A DNA stretch of 64,000 bases, taken from Sapria himalayana. Its lineage: Eukaryota > Streptophyta > Magnoliopsida > Malpighiales > Rafflesiaceae. Positions 47,196 to 59,810 of this stretch are shown one piece after another. The notes beneath the pieces were generated by a model that was given only the letters and a program-made list of their open reading frames with translations, was not told the DNA's origin and did no database searches. The position numbers and the translations under genes are program-made. Position 1 is the first letter of the stretch, and each line of letters opens with the position of its first letter. The stretch covers positions 5,195,062 to 5,259,061 of the forward strand of contig JAREIK010000343.1 of assembly GCA_029783825.1 (NCBI GenBank), given 5' to 3'.

Positions 47196-47211
47196 TTTTG
47201 TTGTAGTGATT

Positions 47212-48230
47212 CATAATCACAATTTAGGGTTGTGACCTCAACTTAAGAGATGTAGTCCAAACTTTTGTCACAAACCACATTTATAGGTTGTGACCGGCGC
47301 AAAGAAATGGGTAGGCTTAAGGCCACCAAAACTCGTAGCAAGCCTAAGTCCCATAATTTCTATCGAAAATTCAGCATGACCTATTCGTTTCTATAACAAA
47401 TGATAAATTTTATTGACTCTCCACTAACAAAACCTCAACGGTCTCATCAAAAATATCAAATAAGGTTTCATCAAAAACAAAATTTATCACACTCAATTAT
47501 TCAAATTTTTCAATTTAACCAGATAATTAACTCAATAACCAAGTTAATTCACCATGGAGCCTTCTAGAAACTTATACTCTTATTCACCAAATAAACAAAA
47601 TAATAATCCATTACATTTTTCAAATAAAATCCAAGTGGTCTAGAAATGCATGGATTCTCCTTTCTCTGTCTACCTTGAAAAAGAGGAAATCAACGTGTAT
47701 GAGATAACTCTATGAGTAAAAATATATCACCATACTTATGAGGCTAGATACTCCAGTCCAGCTCACAAGGATGTTTATGCTCAATCAATTAATCACCGTA
47801 CATAGGTTATGCAACAAATAGCAGCAAAATGAACAATAATGTCAAATGAGATTTAGAGGTTTGAAACATAGAAATATAGTTTACTATTCAGGAATCCGTA
47901 CATTCCTTTTTTAGCTTTATACTAGAATTCGTACATTTCAACAAAAGATCCGTAGAACGAGCCAGGTTCTACGCCTAGAGTTTTACCACATCTCTAGGAA
48001 GGCACTGGCTTTTCCTGCACCAGAGGGTACCAAGTGCACATATCCTGATGACCTCCTCATTATATATTTTTCAATTTTAATCATAATCTACCTCATTAAT
48101 TGAAAAATCTTTTTTTTTGTTTTTTTCAGTGAATGTTTTTTTTAGATTATATATCTTGGAGAGAGATTATGTAGCATGACTTTCTGAGCTTTTGGATTTA
48201 TTTATTCTCTTCTTGATTATTTTTTAGGAC
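47212..48230. other. Repeat-like non-coding DNA between CACTA and hAT-8
   Basis: Continuation of the sequence that the CACTA element interrupted (GGTTGTGACC motifs near 47228 and 47287). At 47890-48050 there are GGAATCCGTACATT and AGAATTCGTACATT direct motifs and a GC-richer end. No gene seen. Confidence 0.3.
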
Positions 48231-48238
48231 GAGATAAG

Positions 48239-48692
48239 TAGAGGTGTCAACCTGGCCGGGCCGGCCCAGCCCGGCATGAGGCACGACACGGTTCAGCCAG
48301 AGCTCGTGTCGTGCCTGACCCGGCACGGTTCAGGCACGACACGGTTCATTAATTGAAAAATACCGTGCCCGGGCTCGTGCCGTGCCTGACCCGGCACGGT
48401 TCGGCCAGGGCACGGCACACCTGCACGGGTTTGTCCCGTGCGGGTGTCCCGTGGGCCCGACCCCACGAAGTCCCTCTCACAAAAAAAGACCGCGGGTTGG
48501 ATCTGATTCGACCCGACCCGCGGTCCCCCGTATCCCGAACCGCTCGGACAGGCAAGCTCGAGCGGGCCCGGCAAGGCACGGCACGGCCTGCCATGCCTGC
48601 GGGGCGAACCTTGCAGTGCTTGGTCCGGCACGGCGGCACGCTCGTGCCCGAAAAATTCGGGCTGGCCCGGCCCGACCCGTTTGACACCTCTA
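48239..48692. mobile_element. Short non-autonomous hAT element (hAT-8)
   Basis: Ends TAGAGGTGTCAA and TTGACACCTCTA are perfectly inverted. The 8-base duplication GAGATAAG is perfect (48231-48238, 48693-48700). 454 bases, very GC-rich, with tandem-like GTGCCGTGCC / GGCACGGTTC blocks; a segment GGCACGACACGGTTCA is repeated at 48281 and 48332. The perfect flanks make it the youngest-looking insertion of the family here. Confidence 0.95.
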
Positions 48693-48699
48693 GAGATAA

Positions 48700-49330
48700 G
48701 TTAACATCTAAGTCCTAAAGATTTATTTTTCGTGCATACTCTAATATTCAAAAAAAAAGTTAAAAATATTTTTCATATTAGACTGCTACAATTTTAATGA
48801 CTATGAATATTTTTTTTTTCATGATTCTTTTTTTTAATGAACCTAGAAATAATATGAATCTAGATATTACATGTAGTTCTTTAACTTTTTCTCAATTTTT
48901 ATAATCATGCTTAGACCCTTAGTTAGTGGAGAGAGTCATCCATTGGATAAATATAATCATTTTGGTACTCAGCAAGAAGTTATTTTTATGAAGTTATCTT
49001 ACATATCAAAAAATTCAGATCATATTGAGTCTGAAGAGACGGAGTTTTTTATAGTGGGAAGATCTCGTTCAAACAAACCCATGTGATGCACCAGTACATG
49101 AGTCTGTACCAATACAAACTATTATTGAGTTGCCAAGCAATCCGATTTGATCACTTAGGAATTAGAGTCTCTATTGTGGGAGATAGACATGCTCAACCTT
49201 TTCAAATTAGAGATGAGTTTATTGATGAGTCAAATGATCTTACAGTCAGCATGCAACAAGAGATAACACCAAATATAATAAGAGTTAGCTGACCGTGCTC
49301 AGCATGAATATTCATCAAGACATGATTTGT
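48700..49330 (+). mobile_element. Possible copia linker-region remnant
   Basis: At about 49030-49130 a plus-strand frame reads EETEFFIVGRSRSNK and, in another frame, APVHESVPIQTIIELPSNPI. This resembles the proline- and serine-rich linker between copia integrase and reverse transcriptase. Weak evidence only. Confidence 0.3.
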
Positions 49331-51300
49331 GGCATATGACAAATTCAATTCAATGAATGCTCAAGAATAAGTGTCTTAATCATAGTCAATTACTATGATC
49401 AAGTCAAATAATGAAACACTACTATATATTTCAAAGGTGTAAGTACGATGGTGTGGGTTTACTCACCTCCTTATTAGTCTAGGCTCAGCTAGGTTATTAT
49501 TCACCCTGAATGCTGAGCCTTCCCCAAATTCTTTTGCTATACCAATATTCATGCAAGAAAAAGAAACATAAAGTTAACATCAAAAGCATAACAAGCCATA
49601 CCTTGTTATTCACTACTCAATTAGGCCGTTTACTCGTTTCTATTTAATCACCTATCTTGAGTTTTTTTTTTAATAATTTTTTTTTCAGATTGCACATCAG
49701 TTAGTATTTTGCTCATATCTTTCTCTACGAACATTGAATATACTTGAAACTAGTGGAAAAATTTCACTAACATCTATATATTTCTAATGATGTTAAATTT
49801 GACCTAAGATTCGTCCATTAGATCCTTTTATGATTTTGTCCTAGTCGACCTTCAAACAGAAATTCACATTCAATCGATATTACCCTTAATTCTACTAATT
49901 ACCACCTAAATTTAATTCTAAATAAAATTTTCTCAAATTTTAAACATACCAGACATAATTTATACCTCTTAGGTCACATTCTATCCATTCAAAATATAAT
50001 TACAACTCATAATACACATTAGAACAATTAAATAATTCCAAACAGCCCTAATTGACCTTCCAAACAACAACCATTCATTATTTCAGCCCCTTTCCTCCAA
50101 TACAGAACATGCAAAAACTAAAATTAAAAACCATGAAGCTTTTATATACCTTCAGAAGTCTCCCACCATTAAAAATCACAGGTTATTTCAAAGGGAATTG
50201 GCTGCTACAAAATTTTCTTCCTTACCCAGCAGTTCGGCGCCGAATGGAGAACCTAGAGTTCTTCAATTTTTTTCTTTTATTTTCTGCTCGATTTTATGAG
50301 GCCTAATATTTTTAAAAATTAATTCAATATTTCACTTAAGTCCTTGTGGTTTTTAGAAAATTTTTTCAAGGCCCTGGAATTATTTAAAATGTCTATTTGG
50401 GCCTTGGTCAACAAAATATGTTGACTTTTCCCTACCTGATTCATTGTTCACTTATTTTTATTATTTTTGTATTCATGTATTTTTATTAATTTTATTTTTA
50501 TAACATATATTTGGACCTTAATTTGATTCAAAAAAATTTCCATAATTTATTTCATTCATTGGGTATTTTTAAAAATTTTATTTTGGTCAATTGCTCCGAA
50601 TTCGACCTTGCCATGTATATTTTTTCCCAAAAATTTTTTTAATTGAGAAATAATTCCTAAAAATTATTATAAATTCATGATGGACCTTAAAACGCCTAAA
50701 AATTAAATTCCATGAAAAAAAATTATTTAAAAAAATGTTTCGTGTGTTACAACTTTTTTTATAAAAGTAGTGACTTCCTACTTAGAGTAACAAAGTTTCT
50801 CAAGTATAAAAGTAGAAGATAGAGATATTCCAAAAAAATCTTTATTCTTCTTTTTCTCCTTCTATGCAAACACCAAAGTTTGCAACTAACAAATCCTAGG
50901 GAAAAGTTCAAACTTTTTATATGTTCCACAAGAAAGCAAAAGATGTGAGACTTTATATAATCCTTAGAGTTGAGATGTGTCTCTCAAACACCCCATCTCT
51001 AGGGTAAATTTGGGAATTTTTACCAAAATAGCATGGATCTAAGGTTTGTTAAATTAATATATGTAATAAGATTTTGGTTTAAATTTAAGAAATAATGTGT
51101 TTGATTTATTTGTATTATAGATATTGATAGATGTGTGATTAAATAGAATTTGAACTAAATTTTTGACTATTGGTAGGATTATGTGAGATTATCATGATAG
51201 AATAATATATGTAAACTATGAGACTCACTTGTGTACATGGTACGAAGGAAATGATATTTTTTATGACTATGATGCATGAGATAAATTATATATTGAAACC
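49330..51300. other. LTR-type non-coding DNA, no gene
   Basis: Stretches such as CAAGGCCCTGGAATTATTTA and TGGGCCTTGGTCAACAAAAT (50370-50420) look like gypsy LTR text. No domains are legible, and the open frame at 50052-50306 has no recognisable motif. Confidence 0.3.
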
Positions 51301-51305
51301 TAAAA

Positions 51306-52207
51306 TTTGGGTATATTAATCATTATGGGTACGATGCTTATGAAGCTAAAAGTATGGATGTTTTTACATGCTAATTTATTATACATATCTTTATAAAACT
51401 GGTTATCAATTGGGATGAATATTAAATAAAATATTCTTGCAAGAGGTTTACCTTTAATAAGTGAGTTACATCATCACCAATGAGGACAACTATAGATAAT
51501 CTTCAAGACACACATGAGTATGTTGGCACTCATAAGGTGACGAGAGCCCTTGTAAATTACTTTTACTCATATGGTTTCCACTAGAAAAACTTGAGGGATG
51601 CATATATTAATTCTGTGAATATAATATTTATGAAGTTAAAAGTGATTATACTTAAAAATCATATTAATCTTTGAACTTTATAACACGTGAGGTAAAAGAA
51701 TAAGAGCATGCATATAAAATAACTATCAATAATAATTGATACAAAATTATGAATATAGATTATGAATGATGATCACATATGAATTATTATCTCAGTGTTG
51801 ATATACCAAAAAAATAATTATGAGAGAACAACTAGTAGAATAGGCTCAATGATGACAACTATTTTGTATGCCTTAGGAAAATGAATCATTACTCAGCACA
51901 TCAACCTTGATTCTTTGTCTAAACATAATATAAGTCAAGCAACTCAAGTATTATCACAAAAATTAAATGAATAAAATAATGAATATAAGATTATCTAACA
52001 ATTAGAATATCTATTTTTCTAAAAAAGAATTGTCTCACTATTAAATAACCAAATTATCAATACAATCTCTATGGAATCAATATTTAGATGAAAGTTTGTT
52101 TTATTACTTATATGAACCATATACTTATAGATCTTTGTTAATGACATATACTCATTAATAAACATTTGGGACATCATGTAATTAAAAAAATTAGGTAGCA
52201 TAACTAT
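51306..52207 (+). repeat. ~900-base dispersed repeat, copy 2
   Basis: Second copy of the sequence at 33570-34480, same strand. Its right edge runs directly into the fold-back element at 52214, which probably inserted into it. Confidence 0.7.
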
Positions 52208-52213
52208 ACCAAA

Positions 52214-52622
52214 CATGGGCCCCACTCGACCACAATCTTTGGGCAATATCATGAGTATTAACTAGTTGTTTGGCCCTCATAATTGGCATATCGATATTAT
52301 CTGCTTTGCCCTTTAGAGCACTTGGTTTTATGCATGCCATGCATATCTAATCCTATGGGATTTAAACTCATGGCCTCTAGTCAATATAATTCAAAATCCT
52401 AGTATTTGAGTACTAGTCGACCTACTTGGTTTAACTAATATTATATTGTGAGAAAGTAAGGACTTGAGTTCAAGTCCTAGGGATGTGACATGATGGGTAC
52501 GTGTAAAACCTTGTGCTTTAACATGCAGAGGATAATATTGATATATGCCTGATGTGGGGATTGAGCAACTAGTTAAGACTTAAAAATTGCCCAGAGATTG
52601 AGGTCAAGTGGGGATCACATTT
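52214..52622. mobile_element. Fold-back MITE, copy 1
   Basis: Long inverted arms: the left GGCCCCACTCGACC…GGGCAAT…CATATCGATATTATC is mirrored on the right by GATAATATTGATATATGCC…ATTGCCC…GGTCAAGTGGGGATCAC. Arms are roughly 130-150 bases with a short centre. No gene. Superfamily unknown. Confidence 0.78.
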
Positions 52623-52653
52623 GTTACACATAAACTTATTTATATATAATAAA

Positions 52654-53055
52654 TTTGGCCCCACTCAACCTTATTCCCCAAGCAATGTCGTGATTATTAA
52701 TTAATTGCCTAGCCCCCTATTAGGCATATCAATATTATTTATTTTGCTCATTAGGGTGCTTAGTTTTACATATGTATCACGTCACAACATATATAATTTG
52801 AATTGGTGACATCTAGTTTATAGTTCCAAATCCTAGCACTAGAATACTAGTTGACCTAATCTTGGCACTAGGAGTTTGAACTATAGACTAGAAGTCACTA
52901 GTTTGAATCATGAGGAACACAACATGCGGGGCAAGTGTAAAACCATACGCCCTAATGGGAAAAGTAGAGAATATCGATATGCTTAGTGGGGGGCTAGGAA
53001 ACTAGTTAACACTCATGAGATTTTCCTAGGATTGAGGTTGAGTGGGACTCACATT
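52654..53055. mobile_element. Fold-back MITE, copy 2
   Basis: Same family and orientation as the element just before it. Left arm GGCCCCACTCAACC…GCATATCAATATTATTT, right arm GAGAATATCGATATGC…GGTTGAGTGGGACTCAC. Only about 30 bases separate the pair, and both right ends are followed by ATTTGTTA. Confidence 0.78.
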
Positions 53056-53639
53056 TGTTATAGTAACAAAGTCATAATAAATTTATAGAGTCATCATCGA
53101 TGATTGTTTCGTATGATTTGTCATTGAAAATTGACCTAATTATGTTTGTAAAATGACAATTCTTTCTTAGTAGTTTAGATAATATTGATTTTGATAAATC
53201 TTCTCAAATCTAATTGCTAAGTCTTGTTAACTTGTTTGAAAGTGGATTGTTGTATTTGATTTTTAATTATATTCTTTGTACTTTTTTGTTTTTTCCTTTT
53301 TAGCACCTTTTTATGAGCTTAAAGCTCTCTAAATGAGCTAACCCCCTCTAGACCTATGATATGAAAACAAATCTATATATTTTCTTATCAATATTTCTTA
53401 GAAGTAGGAAGAAGTTACTAAAGTATTTTGAACAAAAAGATTATAAAATTTTTAGGGTGACAATGTCATGATTTTTTCAAAAGTCATGGCTATGAAGCTA
53501 CAAAGAAATATGAACAATAAGATTGTAGAATTTTTGGGGATGATAATGTCATAACTTTTTTATAAGTTATGGCTCCACAAGAAATTTTCCAAAACATTTG
53601 CGACCTCGATTGAAGAGAATATGAAATATGAAAGATATG

Positions 53640-54420
53640 ATATTATGGTACTTAATGAGGTTACCAAAAGCTATGAAGATAAATAAAGGAATCAAATAAA
53701 GTAAAGGGTTAGTTTTCAATGAATCTTTTATTTCCTCAATGATTTAGAGAAGAAAATTTAGATGAATAATTCAAGAAGTTTCTCAATTTATTTTGGAAGT
53801 TAGAAGTGAACATATCGCTTGCTAAAACTTTAGCTCAAAAACCAAACTATGTGAAGTTTAATGAAAGCATGATGGGTAGTAAGAGAAAGTTAGAGACATA
53901 TGTGACCATGAAAATAACCAAGAAGTGTAGTTTAATCATTCAAAAAAAACTTCTAAGGAAATTGAAAAACCCTAAAACCTAACATTACCTTTATTATTAG
54001 AGATCACACATTTCGAAAGACATTGTGTGACTTGGAATCAAATATTAACTTGATGCCCCTAACAATCACATAAAGATTGAATCTCAGCAAAATTACTCTA
54101 ATATCTCTTTCACTTTAAATGGTAAATCAAACTATCAACTACCTGAAGCTGAATAGAATCATCCAAGACATATTGGTCAATGTGAGTATATTTATTTTTC
54201 CAATGGGTTTAATTGTATTGGGTATGGATAAAAACAATCATGCATCGCTAATATTGAGATGATCATTTTTGACTCTAGGACAAGTTCTTATTGATATCAA
54301 GAAGGGAGCATTCACTCTCTATTGTGATGAGGTACAAGTAAGGTTTGGTATTTATAATGACTTATGTGGTCTAGAAAATGATGAAAAGGGGTGTTGGAGA
54401 ATTGAAAATCTCTTCCATAC
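53640..54420 (+). mobile_element. Ty3/gypsy gag-protease remnant (Athila/Tat-like)
   Basis: Frames read FWKLEVNISLAKTLAQKPNY, VKFNESMMGSKRKLE and KKCSLIIQKKLLRKLKNP, matching the conserved end of gag in plant Athila/Tat elements (…INIPFAEAL.QMP.YVKF..LL..KRKL…C.ALIQ..LP.KL.DPG). A decayed protease follows near 54000-54330 (NISFTLNGKS, then IIFDSRTS). Frameshifts throughout. Confidence 0.72.
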
Positions 54421-55190
54421 TACAACACAATAAAAAATAAATTTTTGGTAAAAGGATTTTATATAAAATAATTCATCGAATGAAGATGGAGGATGTTAAG
54501 CAATAGAGTAGAAGAACAACTTAAGAACTCTAATAATGATGAAGATGAGAAATACAAAGAGAAAAAATTATATTGGAGCTATAAAAATGATAAAGCAGAG
54601 GAAGATGACAAATATGAGATCATAACATTCTTCAAATACATGACATCTGGGCTCTAGAGAGTCTTATATTAATAACTCTAAGGAAGCTGATAGATTATTG
54701 GAGAAAGATAATTCTAAGATATAATGCACAACACCCCACTTTGGTGTTACAGAAGGAAAATGACCAATGAAAGCATGAAGACAAAGTTATGTATGGATTA
54801 GGGCATAACCTTGTCTATTGTTGTGAATATAATTATAAATAGGAAAATAAATATTATATCATATAACTTGAAACTTTGTCATGTTTGAAGGATATCGAAG
54901 ATACACATGATCCATCAAGTTTTAGTTGATGAATTTCGTGAAGATTTTGAGAAACTAAACATACTGATAGACAATTGATCTAAACTTTAAGTTGTGAATG
55001 CCAAATGAATTTGGAAGATTCATTTCTTAATCATGTTTTTTTTTCATTTGATTTCATCATTTCATGTTTGATAGACTGTGAGTTTTTTTTTCACATATTT
55101 TTATTATTTTCAAAATTACATAATTTAAGTTGAATTTGTTTGTTTTTTTATGCAGTGAATCACATGACTGTGTGATAGTGTTTGTGAAGT
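54420..55190. other. Sequence downstream of the gypsy remnant, unresolved
   Basis: Acidic, lysine-rich short frames (EDEKYKEKK-like, 54540-54620) would fit the gypsy region after the protease. No further domain found. Confidence 0.3.
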
Positions 55191-55194
55191 TAGC

Positions 55195-55652
55195 ACATTG
55201 GGAGTGGTGACTAGCATGGCTGGTTCACTATCCCACTATCCGGTGTGGCCTTTTCCTAAGTATGCACTACAACCACACTATGATAGGCACACATGGATCA
55301 TGTCGATGCCCATTATTTGCCAGCCCAATTATGCATGTCAAGCACAAATCTATTTGGCTATTAGGAACATGGGTCATATAGGGATGCTTCAAGTTTGAAG
55401 TGTGTTGACTCAACATGACATATTTAGCACTTCTAGGTAGTAGTTTGTAAGCATTTTTAAAAAAAATTCTAAATTGGCTTCTAGGATCTTGGGTCATAAT
55501 TGCCTCAACATGACCTACCACTTACTCATAAGTCACTACTCACTAGTAATGGCTATTGGCTAGCATGTTAGACCATTACAAACTACAAGCATGAACTACA
55601 TGTAGTTGCATGTCACACAAGGCGGATACGCAATGGATACCTCTTAGTTATG
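55195..55652. mobile_element. Decayed hAT-family terminus or MITE
   Basis: G/C content is raised, with GGCACACATGG, ATGGGTCATA and TGTTGACTCAACATGAC wording. It ends in GGATACCTCTTA at 55652, like the hAT right end. No clear left end or duplication. Confidence 0.35.
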
Positions 55653-55699
55653 GTCATATACTAATTACATTAATCATCACAGGAACAACTATAATGCCT

Positions 55700-56100
55700 T
55701 CTTTCAAAATAATGTAATATCTAGCCAAAAGTCACATTTTTCAAGCCCGACACAATTTCTTTTTATGTTGAATTTTTTAAAGTCTTTAAATGTGCACATT
55801 TTTTTTTCTAATGCCTTATAGGATATAAAAATATTATCATTAATATAATGATAAACTTATCAAGTTGTACTATGAATACTGTATTCATAAAGTTCACAAG
55901 GGTTAATGGAGTATTTGTCAATCCAAAGGGCACTGTATTTTTATAACCATTGCAATCCCACATTCATCTTGATGCCCATGTTGATATGATATGGGCAAGT
56001 ACTTGTACATCATTAGTTATAACTTTCCCAAGTTGATGCAAGAAACCTTTTTTATGAAGTTTAGCTTTTTCATTAGTGCCCATAAACTAATTTTATGGCC
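55700..56100 (-). mobile_element. Ty3/gypsy reverse transcriptase fragment
   Basis: On the minus strand VPFGLTNTPLTLVNFMNTVF is followed by VQLDKFIIILMIIFLYP. This is the gypsy block VPFGLTNAP.TF..LMN..F…LD.FV.VYLDDIL.YS, with the catalytic YLDD changed. Opposite strand to the gag remnant at 53.6 kb, so a separate insertion or an inversion. Confidence 0.75.
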
Positions 56101-57580
56101 TTATTAAATTCTTGTAATGTTACAGTCATCTCATCTTTTTGGGCCTAATATCCATTCTTTTGGCCTTTTTCTTGCCTCCCACTATATATGCCAATTAATT
56201 CAATGACTGTGTTATCTTTTTTATACTATTTATAATGATTCCATCATATCACAAAATAAATTATATACTCTAATTCTTATTCATATGATGATTTTTAAAC
56301 TTTGGAGAGTTTGGAAAAGGTTACAGATGATTGTCCATCCTTGCTTGAAATTTTATCGAGCCCATCATTATTAAGACTAGCATTCTTTCAAACACTAGCA
56401 AATACTTCCAAAGAGTATCTCATTATAATTTAAAATCAGCTTATACTTATACCAGTGAGAATATGTCGAGCACATAATCATATATAACATCTACTAGTGG
56501 GATTAATGTGGACATAGAGGATTCTAGTAACATTTTTCGTATATATTTACTTATATTTGTGAACTAATATTGTATACAATTCCTTATTTCAATTTCTTCT
56601 TAATGTTAGGCTAGATATTTATCTAAGACTGGTATATAAATTGTGTATGATGATTGCTAAATCATGTAATGAGTTTTGTGGAATTATAGTATCCAGTTTT
56701 TTTGAAGTCCTTAGGAAATATTCTAACATCTTGGTTTTAGCCAAAATGTCCATTGCCTTTAGTATGTGCTACATCTAGCAACCATGTTCATGTGTGTTTC
56801 TTAGGACAATGATAAATAATAAGAAGACACATGTTTGACTCTTAGAAGGTGATATTATATAAGAGAACATGTCCTGCTAACTCTCTATATGGAATGATGG
56901 AACCAAACGTATACACTCAAGATATTCATTACATGAACTATGAAAAGTGACTAATGAAACTTTCCAAGTATCATTCAAATATTTGTCTACCCAAAAGTAT
57001 TGCCCAATTCTTAGAAGGATTGTAACAAGTGAATAAGAATACATACTTGAGATATTCACTTTAACACACACAAACTTACTAATAGTCAAACCCTAATAAA
57101 TACTATATTCATCAATAATTAAACCATAACACAAACTAAATATGAAGTTCATCAATTATACATCTTTTTCATATTATAAAATACACTAATGTTGGACTTC
57201 AATTTAACCTGACATTGGGAAGGAATTCACATAAAATAATTCAAAATATATTTCAAGGAATTTTGGGTTCACAATGATAACCCTCAAAAAAATATATGAT
57301 TTTAAACCCTAAAATCACAATTCTTATGTAGTGCACCTCATATATGCTCCTAAGTGGGCATCAAAATTCATGCCCCTTTTTAGTGTTTAAGCTTGTACCT
57401 TTTATCCCTCCTTACTTGTGGATTACTCCTATTATTAGCTTTACATCTTCTTTTTTTGATTTTTTGAACTCTCTTACTATGAGATTTTCTTTTTAGGTAT
57501 AAATCTCACTTTTATACTCATGTGTCTGGATGCATTTTCAAGTAGGAAGTTATGACACTTAGAAATGGTTGTGGCTTTAG
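56100..57580. other. A/T-rich sequence, no gene identified
   Basis: No domain, element end or tandem structure that I can support. Confidence 0.3.
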
Positions 57581-57589
57581 CCTTGCCTC

Positions 57590-58010
57590 TATATAACACA
57601 AAGTTGCAAAACTATAGAAGGATGTGGCTTTAGCTCTTATCATTACTAGATTGTTGTGGCATTGGGAATTACTACGTCTCATTGCTTTGCTCGCTATAAC
57701 ATGAAGTCATGACTAAGAATGACCTCAACTCATGCTTTTTTTCTATAATATGAAGTCATGGTGCTCAAAATGTCCGCAACTCATGTATTTTCTTCCTTTA
57801 ACAATAAGTCATGCCACTAGGAATGACCAAAACTCCTATATTACTTCTTTATAACACAAAGTTATGATGCTGGGAATGATCGTGGCTCATGCATTTCTTT
57901 TATGTAACCTAAAGTTATTGTATTTTTTTGGTTGCATATTTGACCTTTTTTTAGAGCAAAAAGTCACGAATCTATAAATGATCACAACTCGAGTAAATAT
58001 TATATGTAAC
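57590..58010. repeat. 52-base degenerate tandem array
   Basis: About seven units beginning near 57590, 57692, 57743, 57797, 57850, 57902 and 57953. Each is roughly ATAACAYRAAGTCATG, a variable GCTRGGAATGACC block, then ACTCATGYATTTCTTC. Similar AAAGTCATG wording occurs singly at 40640-40740 and 53460-53570. Non-coding. Confidence 0.75.
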
Positions 58011-58079
58011 TCTCTATAGTCAAAATTCATTGTGTTGGAGAATCATCATGGTTTTTGCCTTAGTATTCACTACTAAAAA

Positions 58080-58430
58080 TAACGTTAATACCGACCAAAT
58101 TACCGACCTAAAAAATAGCTTGGTAATTACTAATCAAATCACAACCATTTAGAGACCAAAATGGATTTTGAAAAAAAAATTTCTAACAAAAGACCGGCCA
58201 TTTTACTAACCAAAATATTTTGGGTCAGAATTTGGTATGTAAATTAGGAGGGGAATTAGCGAAAAAAAAAATTACCGATAAATTACCGATAAATTACCGA
58301 CTATTTAATGGACCAAAAATATAGTACATGAAAAATTATCGGTAAAGTGATATCCAACAAAATTATAACGTCATAATTACTGACTATTTACCAACCCAAA
58401 TTTTGGGTTGGTAATTCCTAGGTTAAATTT
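58080..58430. repeat. CACTA subterminal ACCGAC repeats, left side
   Basis: Direct and inverted copies of ACCGACCAAA, ACCGATAA and TTTTGGGT(T/C)GGTA, in part pairing as AACCAAAATATTTTGGGTC and AACCCAAATTTTGGGTT. Different motif from the CACTA element at 41152, so these are two distinct families. Confidence 0.8.
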
Positions 58431-59810
58431 TTTGATTTAAAAAAAATTTAAATTTTTCATAAATTTAAAAAGAAAATAAGTTGATATTTTAAGATTAATA
58501 TATTGATGTTTTAATTACTTACTAAATTTTTGATAATTTAAATAATTAATATTTTAGTGTGGTATTAATTGAATACTTCAAGCTATAAATTATAATGGCT
58601 TAAAGATTCAAATTGTATGCTTTTATAAATATTTCATTTATATTAATAAAAAATAAATTGAATTCTTATATATTTAGAACCATTATATATATATATATTG
58701 TGAATACTTTATTACAATATAATATTTTTTTATTAATTTATTAAATAATAACATATATGGGTTAACTAAAAATATATTATTTATATTTTTGTCTTGTTCT
58801 ATTGTATTACACACACACAACACATGCAGTTTAGTATTTATGCTTCTATTGAAAAAAAATTCGCTAAGTAATTAACACTTAGCAAAATTTCTTTCAAAGT
58901 TCGAACGAGAGGCAAAACACGACTACAAGGAGCAACCTATATAAATCAATCTCTTCTTGTTACCAGGTAATATTATATTTGTTCTTCTCTTTCGGAATGC
59001 TATATGCATATCTCCGTCTCCACTCAATTTGATTAGCACTAATGGTTTTTCATTTTTATAGAATAATTGGGTATTAACTTTTTTTAATTTTTGCCTGATT
59101 TTCTTTCTTTTTTCTTCTATTTTCACATCACATATATGATTTTGACTCTACATGATTAATGAAACAATAAATTGTCAGTGTAATCTGTGTTCTTCTACTA
59201 TTTAAATTTTTTCGGTTTTATTGATTTCAAATACTAATATTTGTATTTTGTTCTCTCCTTCTGTAACTTAAAAAATATATAATGCTTGATGTTTTCTGCT
59301 TCTGTAACTTAAGAAAAATTTAACTTAATGTTAATGAGTTTTATTTTGTTGTGTTGAATACAATTATAAACATGTACAGTAATATATAAAGTTTTATACA
59401 TTTATATAATCGTATGCCATATATATATATATATATCTATACTTTAATTTATATAAATGTATTACATTATATATAACACTGATATGTTATATTAACATAT
59501 AATATTATATATAAATATTTATACATATGTATTAATGTTTATAAATATCTATACAATATTTACATAAAACTATCCAATTATGTAATTTTTATATAACAAT
59601 TATATAACATAAATATTTATACAATTTTGTAAACATTTTATATTACATATTAATTTATATATAAATATAGAATATTTATAATAGTTTATATAAGTGTGAT
59701 ATATCTATATATTATTTATAAGAGTGTTGCATATATATAATTATATATAAGTAACATTTATAAAAATATTTTAATCGCAAATATAATATCTAAACACTTG
59801 TTTAATTATA

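Larger units (their letters stand above)
41152..47208. mobile_element. CACTA (En/Spm) element, non-autonomous, complete ends
   Basis: The left end CACTACAACAAAAACC at 41152 and right end ending TTTTGTTGTAGTG at 47208 form a 13-base inverted repeat. The target duplication is ATT (41149-41151, 47209-47211), the 3 bases expected of CACTA. Subterminal repeats of the type AATGACACTT…AAAGCGTCA recur at 41180-41460 and 46840-47190. Length 6,057 bases. No transposase (TNP2-like) is seen. Inside are a copia remnant (43.72-45.56 kb) and exon-like minus-strand segments. Confidence 0.93.

Noticed and set aside
48293..48718. Four overlapping open frames of 100-121 codons on both strands
   Set aside because: All lie inside or across the GC-rich hAT-8. 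Proline/arginine/glycine content is that of CCGGGC repeats; no protein family.
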